A stretch of DNA of 64,000 nucleotides from DATAGF01 sp963834875 (GCA_963834875.1 CAWIDG010000001.1:62001-126000), one strand, 5' to 3'; counted from the stretch's first letter, positions 43,156 through 53,547 are shown. The notes: generated from the letters alone by a model not told the origin. Program-made: numbers and translations.

Positions 43156-46030
43156 GTGGCTGACCTCTTCGTCTCGTACGCCCGGACCGACTCCGCCTTC
43201 GTTCGACGGCTCCAGGAGGCCTTGACCGAACGAGGCAAGGACGTCTGGGTCGATTGGCAGGACATTCCGCCGACCGCCGATTGGCTCGCCGAGGTCGAGG
43301 CCGGGATCGAGAGCGCCGGCGCCTTCGTCTTCGTCCTCACGCCCGACTCGCTCGCCTCGGAGGTCTGCGCCACCGAGCTCGCCCACGCGGCCCAGCACAA
43401 CAAGCGGATCATCCCCGTCCTGCGGCGCGACGTTGACGGCTCCGCCGTCCCGCTCGCGCTCTCGAGGCCCAACTGGGTGTTCCTCCGCCCGGAGGACAAC
43501 GAGGGGCAGGCCATCGCCACCCTGGTCACGGCGCTCGACACCGACCTCGAGTGGGTCGAGGCACACACCCGGTTGCTGGTTCGGGCGATCGAGTGGGATG
43601 CGGGGGGCCGAGACGGCAGCCTTCTGCTCCGCGGGAGCGACCTGCAGGCGGCGGAGGAGCGGCTGGCGCGGCCACCCGGAGAGCCCCAGCCGACCGATCT
43701 GCAGGGCGAGTACGTCCTGGCGAGCCGCGCCGCGGCGACCCGCCGGCAGCGGGTCATCCTCGCCGGCGTCACCACCGCGCTCGTCGTCGCGGTCGTCCTG
43801 GGCCTGTTGGCGCTCTGGCAGCGGGAACGGGCGATCACGCAGCGTGACACCGCCCGCTCACGGGAGCTGACCGCGCAATCGGTGGCGCGGCTCTCGGTCG
43901 ATCCCGAGGAGAGCGTGCGCCTTGCCCGCCAGGCCCTGGAGCAGCGGCCCACCGCCGAGTCCGAGGAGGCCCTGAGCGAGGCCCTGATCCGCTCGCGAGT
44001 GCACGCGGTGCTCCCGACGGCGGGTGGGCGATGGCCGGCTTCAGCCAGGATGGCCGCCTCGTGCTCACGGTCGGGGACGACGGGCGTGCGCGGCTTTGGC
44101 GCTGGGGCGCGGACGCGGCGGCGCCCGCGCTCACCCTCGGCGGCCGCGACGCCAGGACGACGGCAGCCGCGCTCAGCGACAGCGGCGCGCTCGCCGCCAC
44201 CGGCGACGACGGGGTCACGCGCATCTGGAGCACGGCCACCGGCGAGGTGCTGGGAACCGTCCCGGCCGCGGCGCCCGTCGTCCAGGCTGCCTTCAGCCGC
44301 GACGGCCTGTCCCTCTTGACCCTGGCCGACGACGGAGTGGCGCGCGTCTGGGACACCGCCGGCGGCGGCGCCACCCCTCCGATGCCGAGCGGCGCGTCGC
44401 GCGCGGCGCTCAGCGCCGACGGCGGGGCCGTCCTCACATGGGGCGCGGGCGCGGCCGTCGTCTGGGACGGGCGGGACGGGCGTCGCCTGCGCCGCCTCGG
44501 CGGCGAGGTCTCCGCGGGCGAGCTCAGCCCGGACGGCTCGCGGGCCGTCACGGCCGGCCCGGACGGCACGGGACGGGTCTGGGAGACGCGCCGCGCGACC
44601 GGGCCCGTGGTCCTTCAGGGCCACCGTGGCCAGGTGACGTCTGCGGAGTTCAGCGCAGACGGCGAGCGCGTCCTGACCGCGGGGATCGACGGGACCGCGC
44701 GCGTCTGGAACCCGCGCACCGGCGCGTCGCTCCGGGTCCTCAGCGGGGGCGCCGGCCCGGTCGTCGCGGCGACCTTCAGCGGCGACGGCGCGCGGGTCGT
44801 GACCGCGGGCGACGACGGGGTGGCCCGCGTCTGGGACTCCCGGGCAGGAGGCCTCCGCGCCGTCTTGGCCGGGACGGGAGGCAACATCGTGGCGGCGGCG
44901 TCGAGCGCGACCGGGGCGCTGGTGGCGACACAGGGGTACGACGGTGTGGTGCGCGTCTGGGGCGCCCAGCGGGGCGCCAGCCGCGGCGAGCTCGCCGGAC
45001 ACACCGCGCCGGTGGTGGGCGTGTCGTTCAGCCCCGGCGGCGCGCGGGTGTTGACGGCGAGCTTCGACGGCACCGCGCGCGTGTGGCGTGGCGAGCGGGC
45101 GATGGCCACCCTCGGCGGCCACGACGGAGCCGTGCAGAGCGCGGTCTTCAGCCCTCGGGGAGACGTGGCGGCGACGGCCGGCTGGGACGGCACGGTCCGC
45201 CTGTGGCGGACGGAGGGGGGGCCGCCTCTCGGAGTCCTGAGGGGTCACCGCGGGATCGTCTACGCGGCCGGCTTCCGGCCGGACGGCCGCCGTGTGGTCA
45301 CCGCCGGCCTCGACGGCACGGCACGGGTGTGGGACGTCCCGTCGGGTCGCCAGGTCGAGCTGCTCCGCATGCCGAGCGGCCAGTCGGTCGTGGCGGCGGA
45401 ATATGACGCGGACGGCGAGCGCATTATCACGGCCGGCGCGGACGGCATCGCCCGCGTGTGGGACGCCCGCACCGGGCGGGTGCTCCTCGACCTGGAGGGG
45501 CACTCCGACACCATCGTGGCGGCCCGCTTCAGCGCCGACGGGACGCGCGCGGTGACCGCGAGCCTCGACGGATCGGCGCGCGTGTGGGACGCGAGGAGGA
45601 AGGCGCCGGCCGTCGTGCTCGCCGTGCCGCCGCAGGCCGTAACGTCGCCCTGAGCCCCGACGGCACGCGGGTCGCGACGGCGGGACAGGACGGCACGGCG
45701 CGCATCTGGGAGGCCCACACCGGCCGCCTCGTACACGTCCTGACCGGGCACACCGGCCCGGTGGTCGCCGTCCGCTTCAGCCCCGACGGCACCATGGTCG
45801 CGTCGGCGAGCGAGGACGGGACCTCTCGAGTGTGGGGAGCCCGATCTGGGCGGCGCCTCGAGGTGCTCACGGGCGCGACCGCGGGGCTCGTCGCCGTCGC
45901 CTTCAGCCAGGACGGCCGGCGCCTGGTCACCGGCGGGATCGACGGGGTGGCGCGCGTCTACTCGTGCGAGCGGTGCCGCGCGATGGAGGATCCCATCCGG
46001 GTCGCCGACCGGCGCGCCGCGCCGGGGTGA
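43156..46030 (+). CDS. TIR-transmembrane-WD40 protein (two frame breaks)
   Basis: About 957 residues. Residues 1-135 are a bacterial TIR domain: DLFVSYARTDSAFVRRLQEA, GKDVWVDWQDIPPTADWLAE, VFVLTPDSLASEVCATELAH (with the Glu expected for NADase activity) and NKRIIPVLRRD. A membrane helix (ILAGVTTALVVAVVLGLLAL, about 199-221) and a helical stalk follow. Then come 16 WD40 units of about 41 residues, each ending in a DGxARVW-type strand. Frame changes near 44025 and 45640 join the three parts. There is no NTPase domain, unlike the NACHT/STAND TIR-WD40 proteins. It would be a membrane-tethered sensor whose TIR faces the cytoplasm or outside depending on topology. TIR proteins degrade NAD+ or make signals in antiphage defence; that role here is inferred. 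Confidence 0.8.
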
Positions 46031-46136
46031 CGCGGGGCGAGCGATCGGGCGCCCGCGCCGCGCGCGAACGAGGGCGACGGACCTGTCGATCGTCGAGACG
46101 ATTGCCTCTCGGAAGCCGCGCCCGGACCACGCCGGC

Positions 46137-47144
46137 TCAGCGCGGCCGCATCCTGAACTCCGCCCAGAGGGGGTAATGATCCGAGAGCCGCCAGCTCAGC
46201 TCGGTCTTGGTCATGGCGGGCAGCACCACCGGGACGAAGTCGAAGCGCCCGGCCCGTCCCATGTACTCCAGCTCGAGCTTCGAGGCCTCCCCGTCGTGGA
46301 ACCACGCGATCTGATCGAAGTGCTTGGCGCGGTTCGGCGCGGCCGGATCGTCGAAGATCGTCCGCGTGAGCCCGTCCAGCTCGGCTGGCGGCCGCAATCC
46401 GGTCGAGGTGAAGGCCTGCCAGTTGGGGTCGTCCTTGCGGTCGATGTTGAAGTCGCCCAGCACGATCAGGTTCTCGCGGTACTCGTGGATCCGGCCGGCC
46501 CAGGCGGCCATCCAGCGGGCCAGCCAGCGCAGCTCGTGCTGCCGGTCGGCCGAGGTCTCGCCGTACAGCACATGGAGGGTCACCAGGATGAAGGTCTGGC
46601 CGGCCGACTTGAAGCTCACGGCGTAGGGCGTGCGTGCGAACTGGCGCGCGAAGACGTCGTCGCTGACGTGCTCGGCCCACTCGTCCGGCAGCACCAGCTC
46701 GCAGGCGAGGCCCGACGGCTTCACCCGCCGGGTGTCGAAGACGAAGGCCAGCCGCTCGTCGTTGCCCGCCGAGCCCTTGGTCACGTCGGTGAGGATCATC
46801 GCCCAGTCCTCACCGAGCAGCCGCAGCATGTGGCGCAGGCACTTGATGTTCTCGCGCACCTCCTGCACCGCCACCACGTCGAAGCGCGAGATGATCTCAG
46901 CGATGTAGCGAAGGGCGCCGAGGTCCCGCTTGGGCTGGTCGCCCGGCTCGGAGCGCCACTTCTCGGTCACGTCGCCGAAGTGGCGGATGTTCCAGGTGCC
47001 GATGAGGAGGTTGCGGTCGACCCGCTTCGCCGGGACCGCGTCGTCGAGCGCCCCGCCGAGCGCGGCCAGCTCCTCGGCGACCTCCGGTGGAGGGCGATCG
47101 GTGATGGCGGGCACGAGATCCCCTGCCGGTGTGCGCGGCGTCAC
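46137..47144 (-). CDS. Endonuclease/exonuclease/phosphatase (EEP) family protein
   Basis: A 335-residue DNase I-like hydrolase, complete. Its motifs are LLIGTWNIRHFGD (Asn), DVVAVQEVRENIKCLRHMLR (catalytic Glu), VTLHVLYGETSADRQHELRW, NLIVLGDFNIDRKDD (D-x-N) and SDHYPLWAEFRM (terminal Asp-His). Substrates in the family range from DNA to phosphoinositides and sphingomyelin. No signal peptide is present. It points toward the TIR gene (convergent, 106 bases apart). Confidence 0.85.
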   Translation of the reverse strand: MTPRTPAGDLVPAITDRPPPEVAEELAALGGALDDAVPAKRVDRNLLIGTWNIRHFGDVTEKWRSEPGDQPKRDLGALRYIAEIISRFDVVAVQEVRENIKCLRHMLRLLGEDWAMILTDVTKGSAGNDERLAFVFDTRRVKPSGLACELVLPDEWAEHVSDDVFARQFARTPYAVSFKSAGQTFILVTLHVLYGETSADRQHELRWLARWMAAWAGRIHEYRENLIVLGDFNIDRKDDPNWQAFTSTGLRPPAELDGLTRTIFDDPAAPNRAKHFDQIAWFHDGEASKLELEYMGRAGRFDFVPVVLPAMTKTELSWRLSDHYPLWAEFRMRPR

Positions 47145-47331
47145 CCGCCCACCCTGTACCCGTTAGAGACTGGCGTGGCTCATGAAGATCAGGTCGCCGA
47201 CCCGATCGTCGTCTCGCGCGTCACGCGGCCTCACCGCCGCTTGCGGAAGGTTGGGTTTCGATTGTCGGCGATGTTTGTTGTGGGGGCAAGGCGGCGGCGG
47301 TCACTGGTCTGGCCTGTGCGGTGAACCCCCG

Positions 47332-48787
47332 TCACTCAACGTCGATCGGATCGTCTCGCGCGGCCAACGTCGCCGCCCCGATCCGGAGCTGACCGATCGC
47401 GGTCGCGTGCGCGGCCCTCACCTCGAAGTTGTGCTCCTTGGCTGGATCGAGACTCCAGGGGATGAGCTGTTGAAGCGGAAGCCGGCCCCGGGCTCTCCGC
47501 TCTGGACCTTCCAGGTGTAGACCCGTTGACCCCTGCCCTCGGGTATCTGAATTCGGACGATCAGATACGCGATCGCCAGTGACCAGCCGAAGTCGTTGAG
47601 GGCGATGGTGAGCTGGGCGTGGTCCTTGCGTGCTGGATCCCAGTTGACTTCGACGCTCCGGCGGCTACGCGAGCCCGGCCAGGGCAGGCGCGTGACGACG
47701 CGAGCGGCGCGAACGGCGCGTACCGGACTCGGCGTGGACTCCGCCGGCGAGGCCGGGGCCTTCGCGGCGTCTCGGATGACCGCCGGCTTGCGCCATGCTT
47801 GGCGCAGGCGGCGGCCAAGCGCGACCATCGCGCTCCGGGCCGGCGTTGAGCGGCGCGGACGACTCCGCGCACCAACCCGTCGGCTTCCTCGTGATAGAGC
47901 TCTGGACGCCGCCAGGCGGTGCGTGCCGCCAGGCGGTGCGTGCCGCCAGACCGGTGGGCTGTTCGGTTGCCGCCCCAAAAACCACTCCACTGCACGAGTG
48001 CCGATTCGTCCTCGAGCAGGACCAGAGAAGCGTCAGCGACCTCGTATCCGCCGTCCCGTATGTCCAGTGCCCACGATCCCCAACGCGTCCGGCGCGGATA
48101 GCAGGCATGCGTCCCTCGGCCGGGGTAGACGAGAAGCCGGTCGTCTTGTCGGCGGGTCTGCCACCCGCTCCGGCGCGCCCCGGTCACGTGCTGCGAGAAC
48201 GTGACGGCGTCGGGGCGAGGTGCCGGTCGCGTCGGATCCGCGTTGTCCGGCGGAAGCCGGATCTGCACCATTTCCCAGTCGCCTTCGTGAACCAACGGAC
48301 CGGCGTTTGGGTCGATCCGGTCGTTGTAGAAGTAGAAGAGCCAGTACTGCAACCACCAGCCGTCGGGCCGTACCGCAACGCGGCCGTAGATCGTCGAGCC
48401 ATAACGCTCCTGCTGGAGCGAACCCTCGTACCGGTAGTCCGGCATTCCCTCAGCCCGACCGCTGACACGCAGCTGATCGGCCGCCCCCCAGCTGCGGCCA
48501 TCGGCGTATGACCCGGCGCTGGTGACTGCGAGGACGTCCGCTGGTGCGGGCGTCCGCCCGACGCTGGCGAAGGGCAGCGTCTCACCGGCGCGCGCGAGCT
48601 CGCAGCAGCCGCTCGACCCATCGGCATCGCCGATGCACAAGAGCGCATCGACGCTCGTCGCGATATATGGCTCGAAGCTGTCGTACCGAAGGATCGGTTT
48701 GAATCGCTCGAGTAATGCGAACCCGTGAACCGACTTCGTCACGCTCCAAAGCATCCTTGAGGTCCGGTCAACGGACAAGGCAATCAT
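47332..48787 (-). CDS. Vps62-like protein (several frame breaks)
   Basis: The N-terminal ~270 residues are one clean frame from ATG 48787: LLERFKPILRYDSFEPYIAT, WLQYWLFYFYNDRIDPNAGP, LVHEGDWEMVQIRLPPDNAD, RLLVYPGRGTHACYP and SGFWGGN, the hallmark of the Vps62 family (unknown biochemical role). After a 17-base tandem repeat at about 47.92 kb coding shifts frame. Convincing later segments are VEVNWDPARKDHAQLTIALN, FGWSLAIAYLIVRIQIPEG and, in a third frame, LDPAKEHNFEVRAAHATAIG ending at the TGA 47332-47334. Whether the last part is the same protein or a separate small gene is uncertain. Shine-Dalgarno is not visible. Confidence 0.6.
47908..47950 (+). repeat. 17-base tandem repeat inside the Vps62-like gene
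   Basis: GCCGCCAGGCGGTGCGT occurs twice in direct tandem (47908-47924, 47925-47941) and begins a third time. Since 17 is not a multiple of three, each added copy changes the reading frame of the Vps62-like gene. It looks like slippage mutation rather than a read error. Confidence 0.75.
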
Positions 48788-49041
48788 CCACAGTTGAGGC
48801 CGACCCCGCCAGCGGTTGAAAACGCGGGGTGTGCTGCGGCGGTCTGGGCCAGGGGTGGCGTCGCTCGTTCCCGATCGGGCCCGGCCATCACGGCGCCGAC
48901 ATGCGTCCCAAACGCGGGAGAGGGCCATCGAGATCCGGCACGTCCCCGGGGCGGGCCCTGGCGCGCGCCCTTCTGGTGAAGCCGGGTGGTGGCCCATCCA
49001 CTTCCCGGACCGCTTGCCAAACGCGCGCGAACCGAAGTTCA

Positions 49042-50691
49042 ATGGCCCCAGGCCGAGGCGGCATCGACGAGGGGGTGGTCCCGGTGCCTCGCCTGTCCAG
49101 TCGTACCCTTGCCGGCATCGTGCTGTGGGTCGGGCTCGCGACGACGGCCGGGCCCGCCTTGGGGGCGTCCACCTTCAGCGCGCCCGACCGCAACGACCAC
49201 ATCGACTTCGGTTTCCCGAAACGGGCGATCGCGGCCGGGGACGTCACGGGCGACGGCTTCCCCGACATCGGCATGGTGGGCACCGCCGCAGGCGCCCTCT
49301 GGTCCCAGCCGGGAACTGCGGTCCCGGTCCAGCCGATCCTCATCGGCGGAGCGGCTGCCTACGACGACAGGACATCGGAAGCTTCAATGACGTCGCGATC
49401 GCCGACGTCAGCGCCGATGGGCGACCGGACATCGTGGCCGTCGGCGCGCCGAACCCGGACCTCGGCCTCGACGGCGAGGGCGCCCGCCGGTTCGTGCAGG
49501 TGGGCCCGGCGGGCGCGCCGACCTTCGCGCCCGACGGCGAGCGCTTCGACTCCGACCCGCGCGAGGCGATCGCCGTCGGCCAGATGGACGGGACCGGCCT
49601 CCCCGAGCTTCGTCGTCGTGGGCGAGTCCGGAGGGGCGGTCCACTACCTGACCGCCGGGGGCGCCTTCGACGCGTCGCGGCTCTTCGGCCCGACGAATCT
49701 GACGGACGTCGCCCTCGGGGACTTCGGCGGCAGCCAGCTCATCGACATCGCCGTCGCCGGACCGGGCGGGGCCGTCGTGGTGCTGGACAAGGGTTCCTCC
49801 CTGACGCCGGGCGCCCCCGTGGTGGCGGGGCCGGCCGCTTCGATCGTCGCCGGCGACTTCAACAGGGACGGTCGGCCGGACATCGCCGTCTCGCGGCCGA
49901 CCGAGAACGAGGTCGTCGTCCGCCTGGGCCAGGGGGGCGCGGACGCCGCCGCCTTCGGGCCCGGGGTACGCGTGCCGGTCATCGAGAACCCCGGCGCGCT
50001 CGCCGTCGCGGACCTGGACCTCAACGGCACGCTCGACCTGGTCGTCGCCCGCCGGAGTGACCAGGAGCCCAATCCCACCGACCTGCACACGCGTGCGACC
50101 GTGCTCGAGGGCGTCGGCAACGGCACCTTCACTGTGGGCGCGACCATCGACACCTCGACCGAGCCGCCCCCGGCCAGGACGACCAGGACGGCAACGACGT
50201 GCGCTCGATCGCGGTCGCCGACATCGACCGCGACGGCCGCCCCGACCTGCTCTTCGCCGACAGCGCACTCTCGTCGGCGATCGTCGCCCGCAACACCTCC
50301 CTCGTCGGCGGTCCGGGCGGCGGCGGGGGCGGCTCCGGCGGGGGAGGGGGGACAACCGGTCGGGCGCGCGGGCCTGGGCTGACGGTCACCGCCCCGCGTC
50401 GTAGGCGCTCTCGCTGCGGCGCGGCATCGTCATCTCGGCGCGCTGCGCGGTGGCCTGCAGGCTGACGGCCTCGGGCCGGATCTCGCTGGGACCGCGGTCG
50501 CGGGCCGGATCGTCCTCGGCCGCGCGACACACCGGCTGCGCGCCGGTCAGCGCGTCCGCTTGGCCCTTCAGGTCCCGCGCCGCAAGCGGGTTGCGATCGC
50601 CCGGGCCCTGAGGCGCGGCACGGCCGTGCGCGCCACCGTCGTCATCACGGCCAGCGCGGCGGGATCGTGGCCCGCAGGACCGTCGTCTTAG
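49042..50691 (+). CDS. Second FG-GAP/VCBS-repeat protein (several frame breaks)
   Basis: A paralogue of the gene at 41434. It has a signal peptide (LAGIVLWVGLATTAGPALGA) and repeats such as VTGDGFPDIGMVGT, VSADGRPDIVAVGA, FNRDGRPDIAVSRP, LDLNGTLDLVVARR and DIDRDGRPDLLFADSALSSA. A Gly-rich linker replaces the Pro/Asp linker, and the same C-terminal beta domain (ISARCAVACRLTASG) ends near the TAG at 50689-50691. Frame changes near 49370, 49610, 50175, 50390 and 50500 are needed, far more than in core genes, so this copy may be inactive. ATG 49042 or GTG 49075 could start it. Confidence 0.6.
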
Positions 50692-50826
50692 GCTGGTGCC
50701 CCGCAGGCCGCCGCGTGGCTGACTTCATCTCCAACGCACAGGCTAGCTTCGTAAGCCACCTCCGGGGCCCCGACCGGAGCGGGCAGATCTCTGGGTGAAC
50801 CAGGAGGACAAGGGGGATCCAGCCCC

Positions 50827-50960
50827 ATGTCAGTCGCGAGGAAGTACCCGATGAGCTGAGGGAGCGGGCGGTGCACGAGGTCTTTGCCTCGGGCCGTCCG
50901 ATCGCCACGTGGCCGCCGACCTGGGCATCCACCGCAAGGCCTTCGCCCTGACGCTCCCTC
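50827..50960 (+). pseudogene. IS3-family transposase OrfA remnant
   Basis: The ATG at 50827 reads MSVARKYP, then in a second frame DELRERAVHEVFASGRPIA, then in a third VAADLGIHRKA. Put together this is the helix-turn-helix start of IS3-family OrfA proteins. It stops after ~40 residues; no OrfB, no inverted repeats and no leucine zipper follow. It is a fragment with at least two indels. Confidence 0.65.
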
Positions 50961-51076
50961 ACGGTGCGCGCCGGCGTCCACAGGGCGACCTTCTCTGCAG
51001 CCGTACACCCACTGGCCCCTCTGGTGATCGGCAACTCAATCCCGAGACCCGCTTGCTAACGATTTTGCAGCATCGG

Positions 51077-51120
51077 CAGTAGTGGGATTGAACCAGCGAC
51101 CTCCCGCGTGTGAGGCGGGT
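51077..51120 (-). tRNA. 3' half of a tRNA-Val (CAC), remnant or att site
   Basis: On the minus strand a 5-bp anticodon stem (CCCGC/GCGGG) encloses the loop CTCACAC with anticodon CAC (Val), followed by a short variable loop and a T-arm with GGTTCAATCC. The T-stem pairs poorly and no D-arm or 5' acceptor strand lies upstream. It is not a working tRNA. A 3'-half tRNA is what integrating elements leave at one end of an insertion. Confidence 0.65.
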
Positions 51121-51271
51121 CCGGCGCAGCCTCAGATCCTCGTGATCAAGGGGGATTCACCACCCCGCGTCTTCGCTCCGGCGCGCGCTCCCGTGTTGCA
51201 GGGCGCGCGGGACACACCCTCTCGGCGTCGCGAGAGCGCTCGCTCGCCCGGGCGCCCCCAGGGCCTGGGCC

Positions 51272-51433
51272 TCATGCCTTCTCTTCCAGCTTGCGCAGCT
51301 CCTCCTGCGAGAGGTCCTGCCGCTCGGGGGGCGGCTCGGCCGTCTCCCGGATCTCGTCGGGTACCTCCGCGCCCGTCCGGTCGTCGGCGTCCGCGTCCTT
51401 GGCCGGGATGTCCTCGATGCGGCTCTTCGGCAC
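51272..51433 (-). CDS. Small acidic protein after the CHAP gene
   Basis: A 53-residue frame from GTG 51433 to TGA 51272, 13 bases after the CHAP gene. It reads VPKSRIEDIPAKDADADDRT, VPDEIRETAEPPPERQDLSQ and EELRKLEEKA: strongly acidic with a C-terminal amphipathic helix and none of the Ala/Arg noise of false frames. AGGGGG lies nine bases before the start. Function unknown; by position it belongs to the lysin cassette. Confidence 0.5.
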   Translation of the reverse strand: MPKSRIEDIPAKDADADDRTGAEVPDEIRETAEPPPERQDLSQEELRKLEEKA

Positions 51434-51446
51434 TGGCCGTCACCCC

Positions 51447-52242
51447 CTAGGTCGTCTTGCCAAGCGCCTCGGCCCGGCCCGCCGGCGCGACGCGCCGTTT
51501 CTGCGACCACGGCCGCAGCTCGCTGCGGAGGCGCTTCTCGAGGATCTTGGCGGCGCGCGCCCGGTGCTTCTTCGCCTCCAGGCCGCGCCAGGGCCCGTAG
51601 TTGCCCGGCTCGCCGACACGCAGAGCGAAGACCCCCTTCCCGGTCCGGACGACCTTCGTCACGCGCTTGACCGCGGGCTTCAGCCCGTCGTAGACCTCCT
51701 GCGCCGAGGCCCGCTTCTTCCACGGTCCGTTGACCTCGTAGTCCGCGTCCGGGTCCTCCAGGTAGTACCAGGTCTGGAAGGCGGGCTTGCGCGGGACGGC
51801 GATGTCGGTGAGCCCGGGCGGGGCGAAGATGAGCGGCCCCCGAGACGCTGCGCGTCGTCCAGCGAACCCCGTCCGCCGTATTCCCGCCGATGCAGCGCCA
51901 GGTCGACCCCCCGAGCGGCGTGTGGAGCAGCTCGACGTGCTTGCCGCACCATACGAGCGCCGCACCGGCCCTCGGCGTACACGTGAGCCCCTCGCTGCGC
52001 GCCATCGAGCACATCACGGCCGTGGAGGGAGACGCGACCCGACGGACGAGGTCGGGATAAAGCCGGCCTCCTGCCACACCCAGCAGACGAACGCCGCGCA
52101 CCACGGCCAACCGGTGCCCCCGAGGGTTGTCGAGGCCTGGTACGCCTGTATCCGGGCGCCCCCGGTTCGAGCCCGGCGGGGCCTCGCCCGTGCCGATCTG
52201 CGACTCGGCACGGTCGAGCGCCAGCTCTGTGAGGGTCGGCAT
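51447..52242 (-). CDS. CHAP-type peptidoglycan amidase (frame broken)
   Basis: About 265 residues assembled from two frames. It starts LTELALDRAESQIG, followed in another frame by GTGWPWCAAFVCWVWQEAGF, the catalytic Cys region of CHAP amidases, and then LTCTPRAGAALVWCGKHVEL (with the catalytic His nearby) and GSTWRCIGGNTADGVRWTTR. The C-terminal part (AFQTWYYLEDPDADYEVNGP, ALRVGEPGNYGPWRGLEAKK) is basic and has no family I know. CHAP domains cut peptidoglycan peptides and are common in phage endolysins. Its ATG overlaps the stop of the amidase/glucosaminidase gene. Confidence 0.6.
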
Positions 52243-53319
52243 CAGTCGGCCTCCTGGATCGCTTTGGCGATACGCCTGATCTTGCCCGCGTACTCGGGGT
52301 CAACAGCCCACGTCCCGGCGAGGCCCCGCAGGTTCGGGGCGATGCCGCGATACCTGTCGGGCAGCGGCCGCCAGCCCAGCGCCTCCTCAATCAGGGGCCG
52401 CTGAGCGACGTCCTCCTTGCCGATCGGAAGCACGTAGGCCAGCAGGCGACCGACGTGAGCGCGCACGGCCGAGCGCCAGTCGGGAAAGGACAGCCCCGGC
52501 CCCGGGCTGGCCCGTGACCCCGATCCCCGCCGGGTTCCTGCGCGGGGGCTGCGACCAATGGGAGGTGAGGTTCCCGGTCTCGAGGGCCATCTGGGCCACG
52601 GCCAGAAGGGGGTCGACTCGACCGGCGCGGCGGTGTCGAAGTAGCGGCGCGCGATCCGGCGCACCTCGGCCGCGGTGTAGACCCCGGTCGGACGCGACGT
52701 GAGATGGCGGCCGACCTGCGCCAGGCTCCGCGCGGCGGGGCGAGCAGGCGGCTGCGGACCGTCACGGACGGACTGGGGGATGCCGCCGTCCGCCGGGGCT
52801 GGAGGCCGAAGAAGCGGCAGAGCGCCGCGTACTCGGCGGCGGCCAGCGGTGAGACGTTCCACGGAGCCAGGCGTGCTCGGCCGGGTTGGTCACGAATCCG
52901 TGCTCCACCACGACCTCCGGGCCGTCGGTGACGACCCGGCGAAAGCCGTAGTACCTGGCGAGGTTGACCGTGTAGTTGTCGGTCCGGCGCGGCGGGTGGC
53001 CCGGGAGGACCTCGACCTCCGCGGCGATCAGGTCGGCCAGGCGCTTGTTGACGGCAAAGAGCGGTAGCCGAAGCAGTAGCCCCGGGCCTGCGGGCTCGCC
53101 GCCCCATCGGCGTGCAGAAAGATCGCCGCGTCAACATCGAGCCCAGGCGGGATCTGGCCCGGCACCGCCACGGCCTCGAAACGCGGGTCGCCGTCGAGCA
53201 GGCGCACGAGCGACGACTGGATCGTGGCGACCAGGGCCGCTTCCCCGGTGCCCCAGTGGCGCCCTCGTGGCCCGGCTCGAGCGGATGCTGGTGACTGCCT
53301 GCACGAGGATCCGCTTCAT
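52242..53319 (-). CDS. Amidase_3 plus glucosaminidase-like lysin (frame broken)
   Basis: About 355 residues read through several frames. N-terminal part: MKRILVQA then HQHPLEPGHEG, ALVATIQSSLVRLLDGDPRF, LDVDAAIFLHADGAASPQAR and GPEVVVEHGFVTNPAEHAWL, an N-acetylmuramoyl-L-alanine amidase (Amidase_3) with its Zn/Glu motifs. C-terminal part: TGVYTAAEVRRIARRYFDTA, AQMALETGNLTSHWSQPPRR, NPAGIGVTGQPGPGLSFPDW and RGLAGTWAVDPEYAGKIRRI, typical of glucosaminidase/lysozyme-like domains in endolysins. It forms a two-gene lytic cassette with the CHAP protein. The density of frame breaks suggests decay. Confidence 0.6.
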
Positions 53320-53547
53320 CTGGCTCCCCCCAGGCCCAAGTGCGCTTCCTCGCTCGACCGCAACCCTCCATGAGATCCGGCGCCCGAGTCAATAGGGAGC
53401 GCGAGAGGAGGATGTTGTTGGACGAGGAGGACGTCGCCGTGGGGAGTTGTACTCGGCGATTCTCCTGTGTGACTCCGGTGTGAGTCAGCCGTGACGCCTC
53501 CAGAGGATCCTGAGCCGGCAAGGCAACCGATGCAAGGAGATCCAAGG

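Noticed and set aside
47900..47950. CRISPR array
   Set aside because: The 17-base units are directly adjacent without spacers and only about 2.5 copies exist. No cas genes are present in the window.
50645..51034. Minus-strand 129-codon frame downstream of the second FG-GAP gene
   Set aside because: It is antisense to the end of the FG-GAP gene and to the IS3 OrfA remnant and has no protein features of its own.
51077..51120. Functional tRNA-Val gene
   Set aside because: Only anticodon arm to T-arm is recognisable, the T-stem mispairs, and no D-arm or 5' acceptor strand is found.
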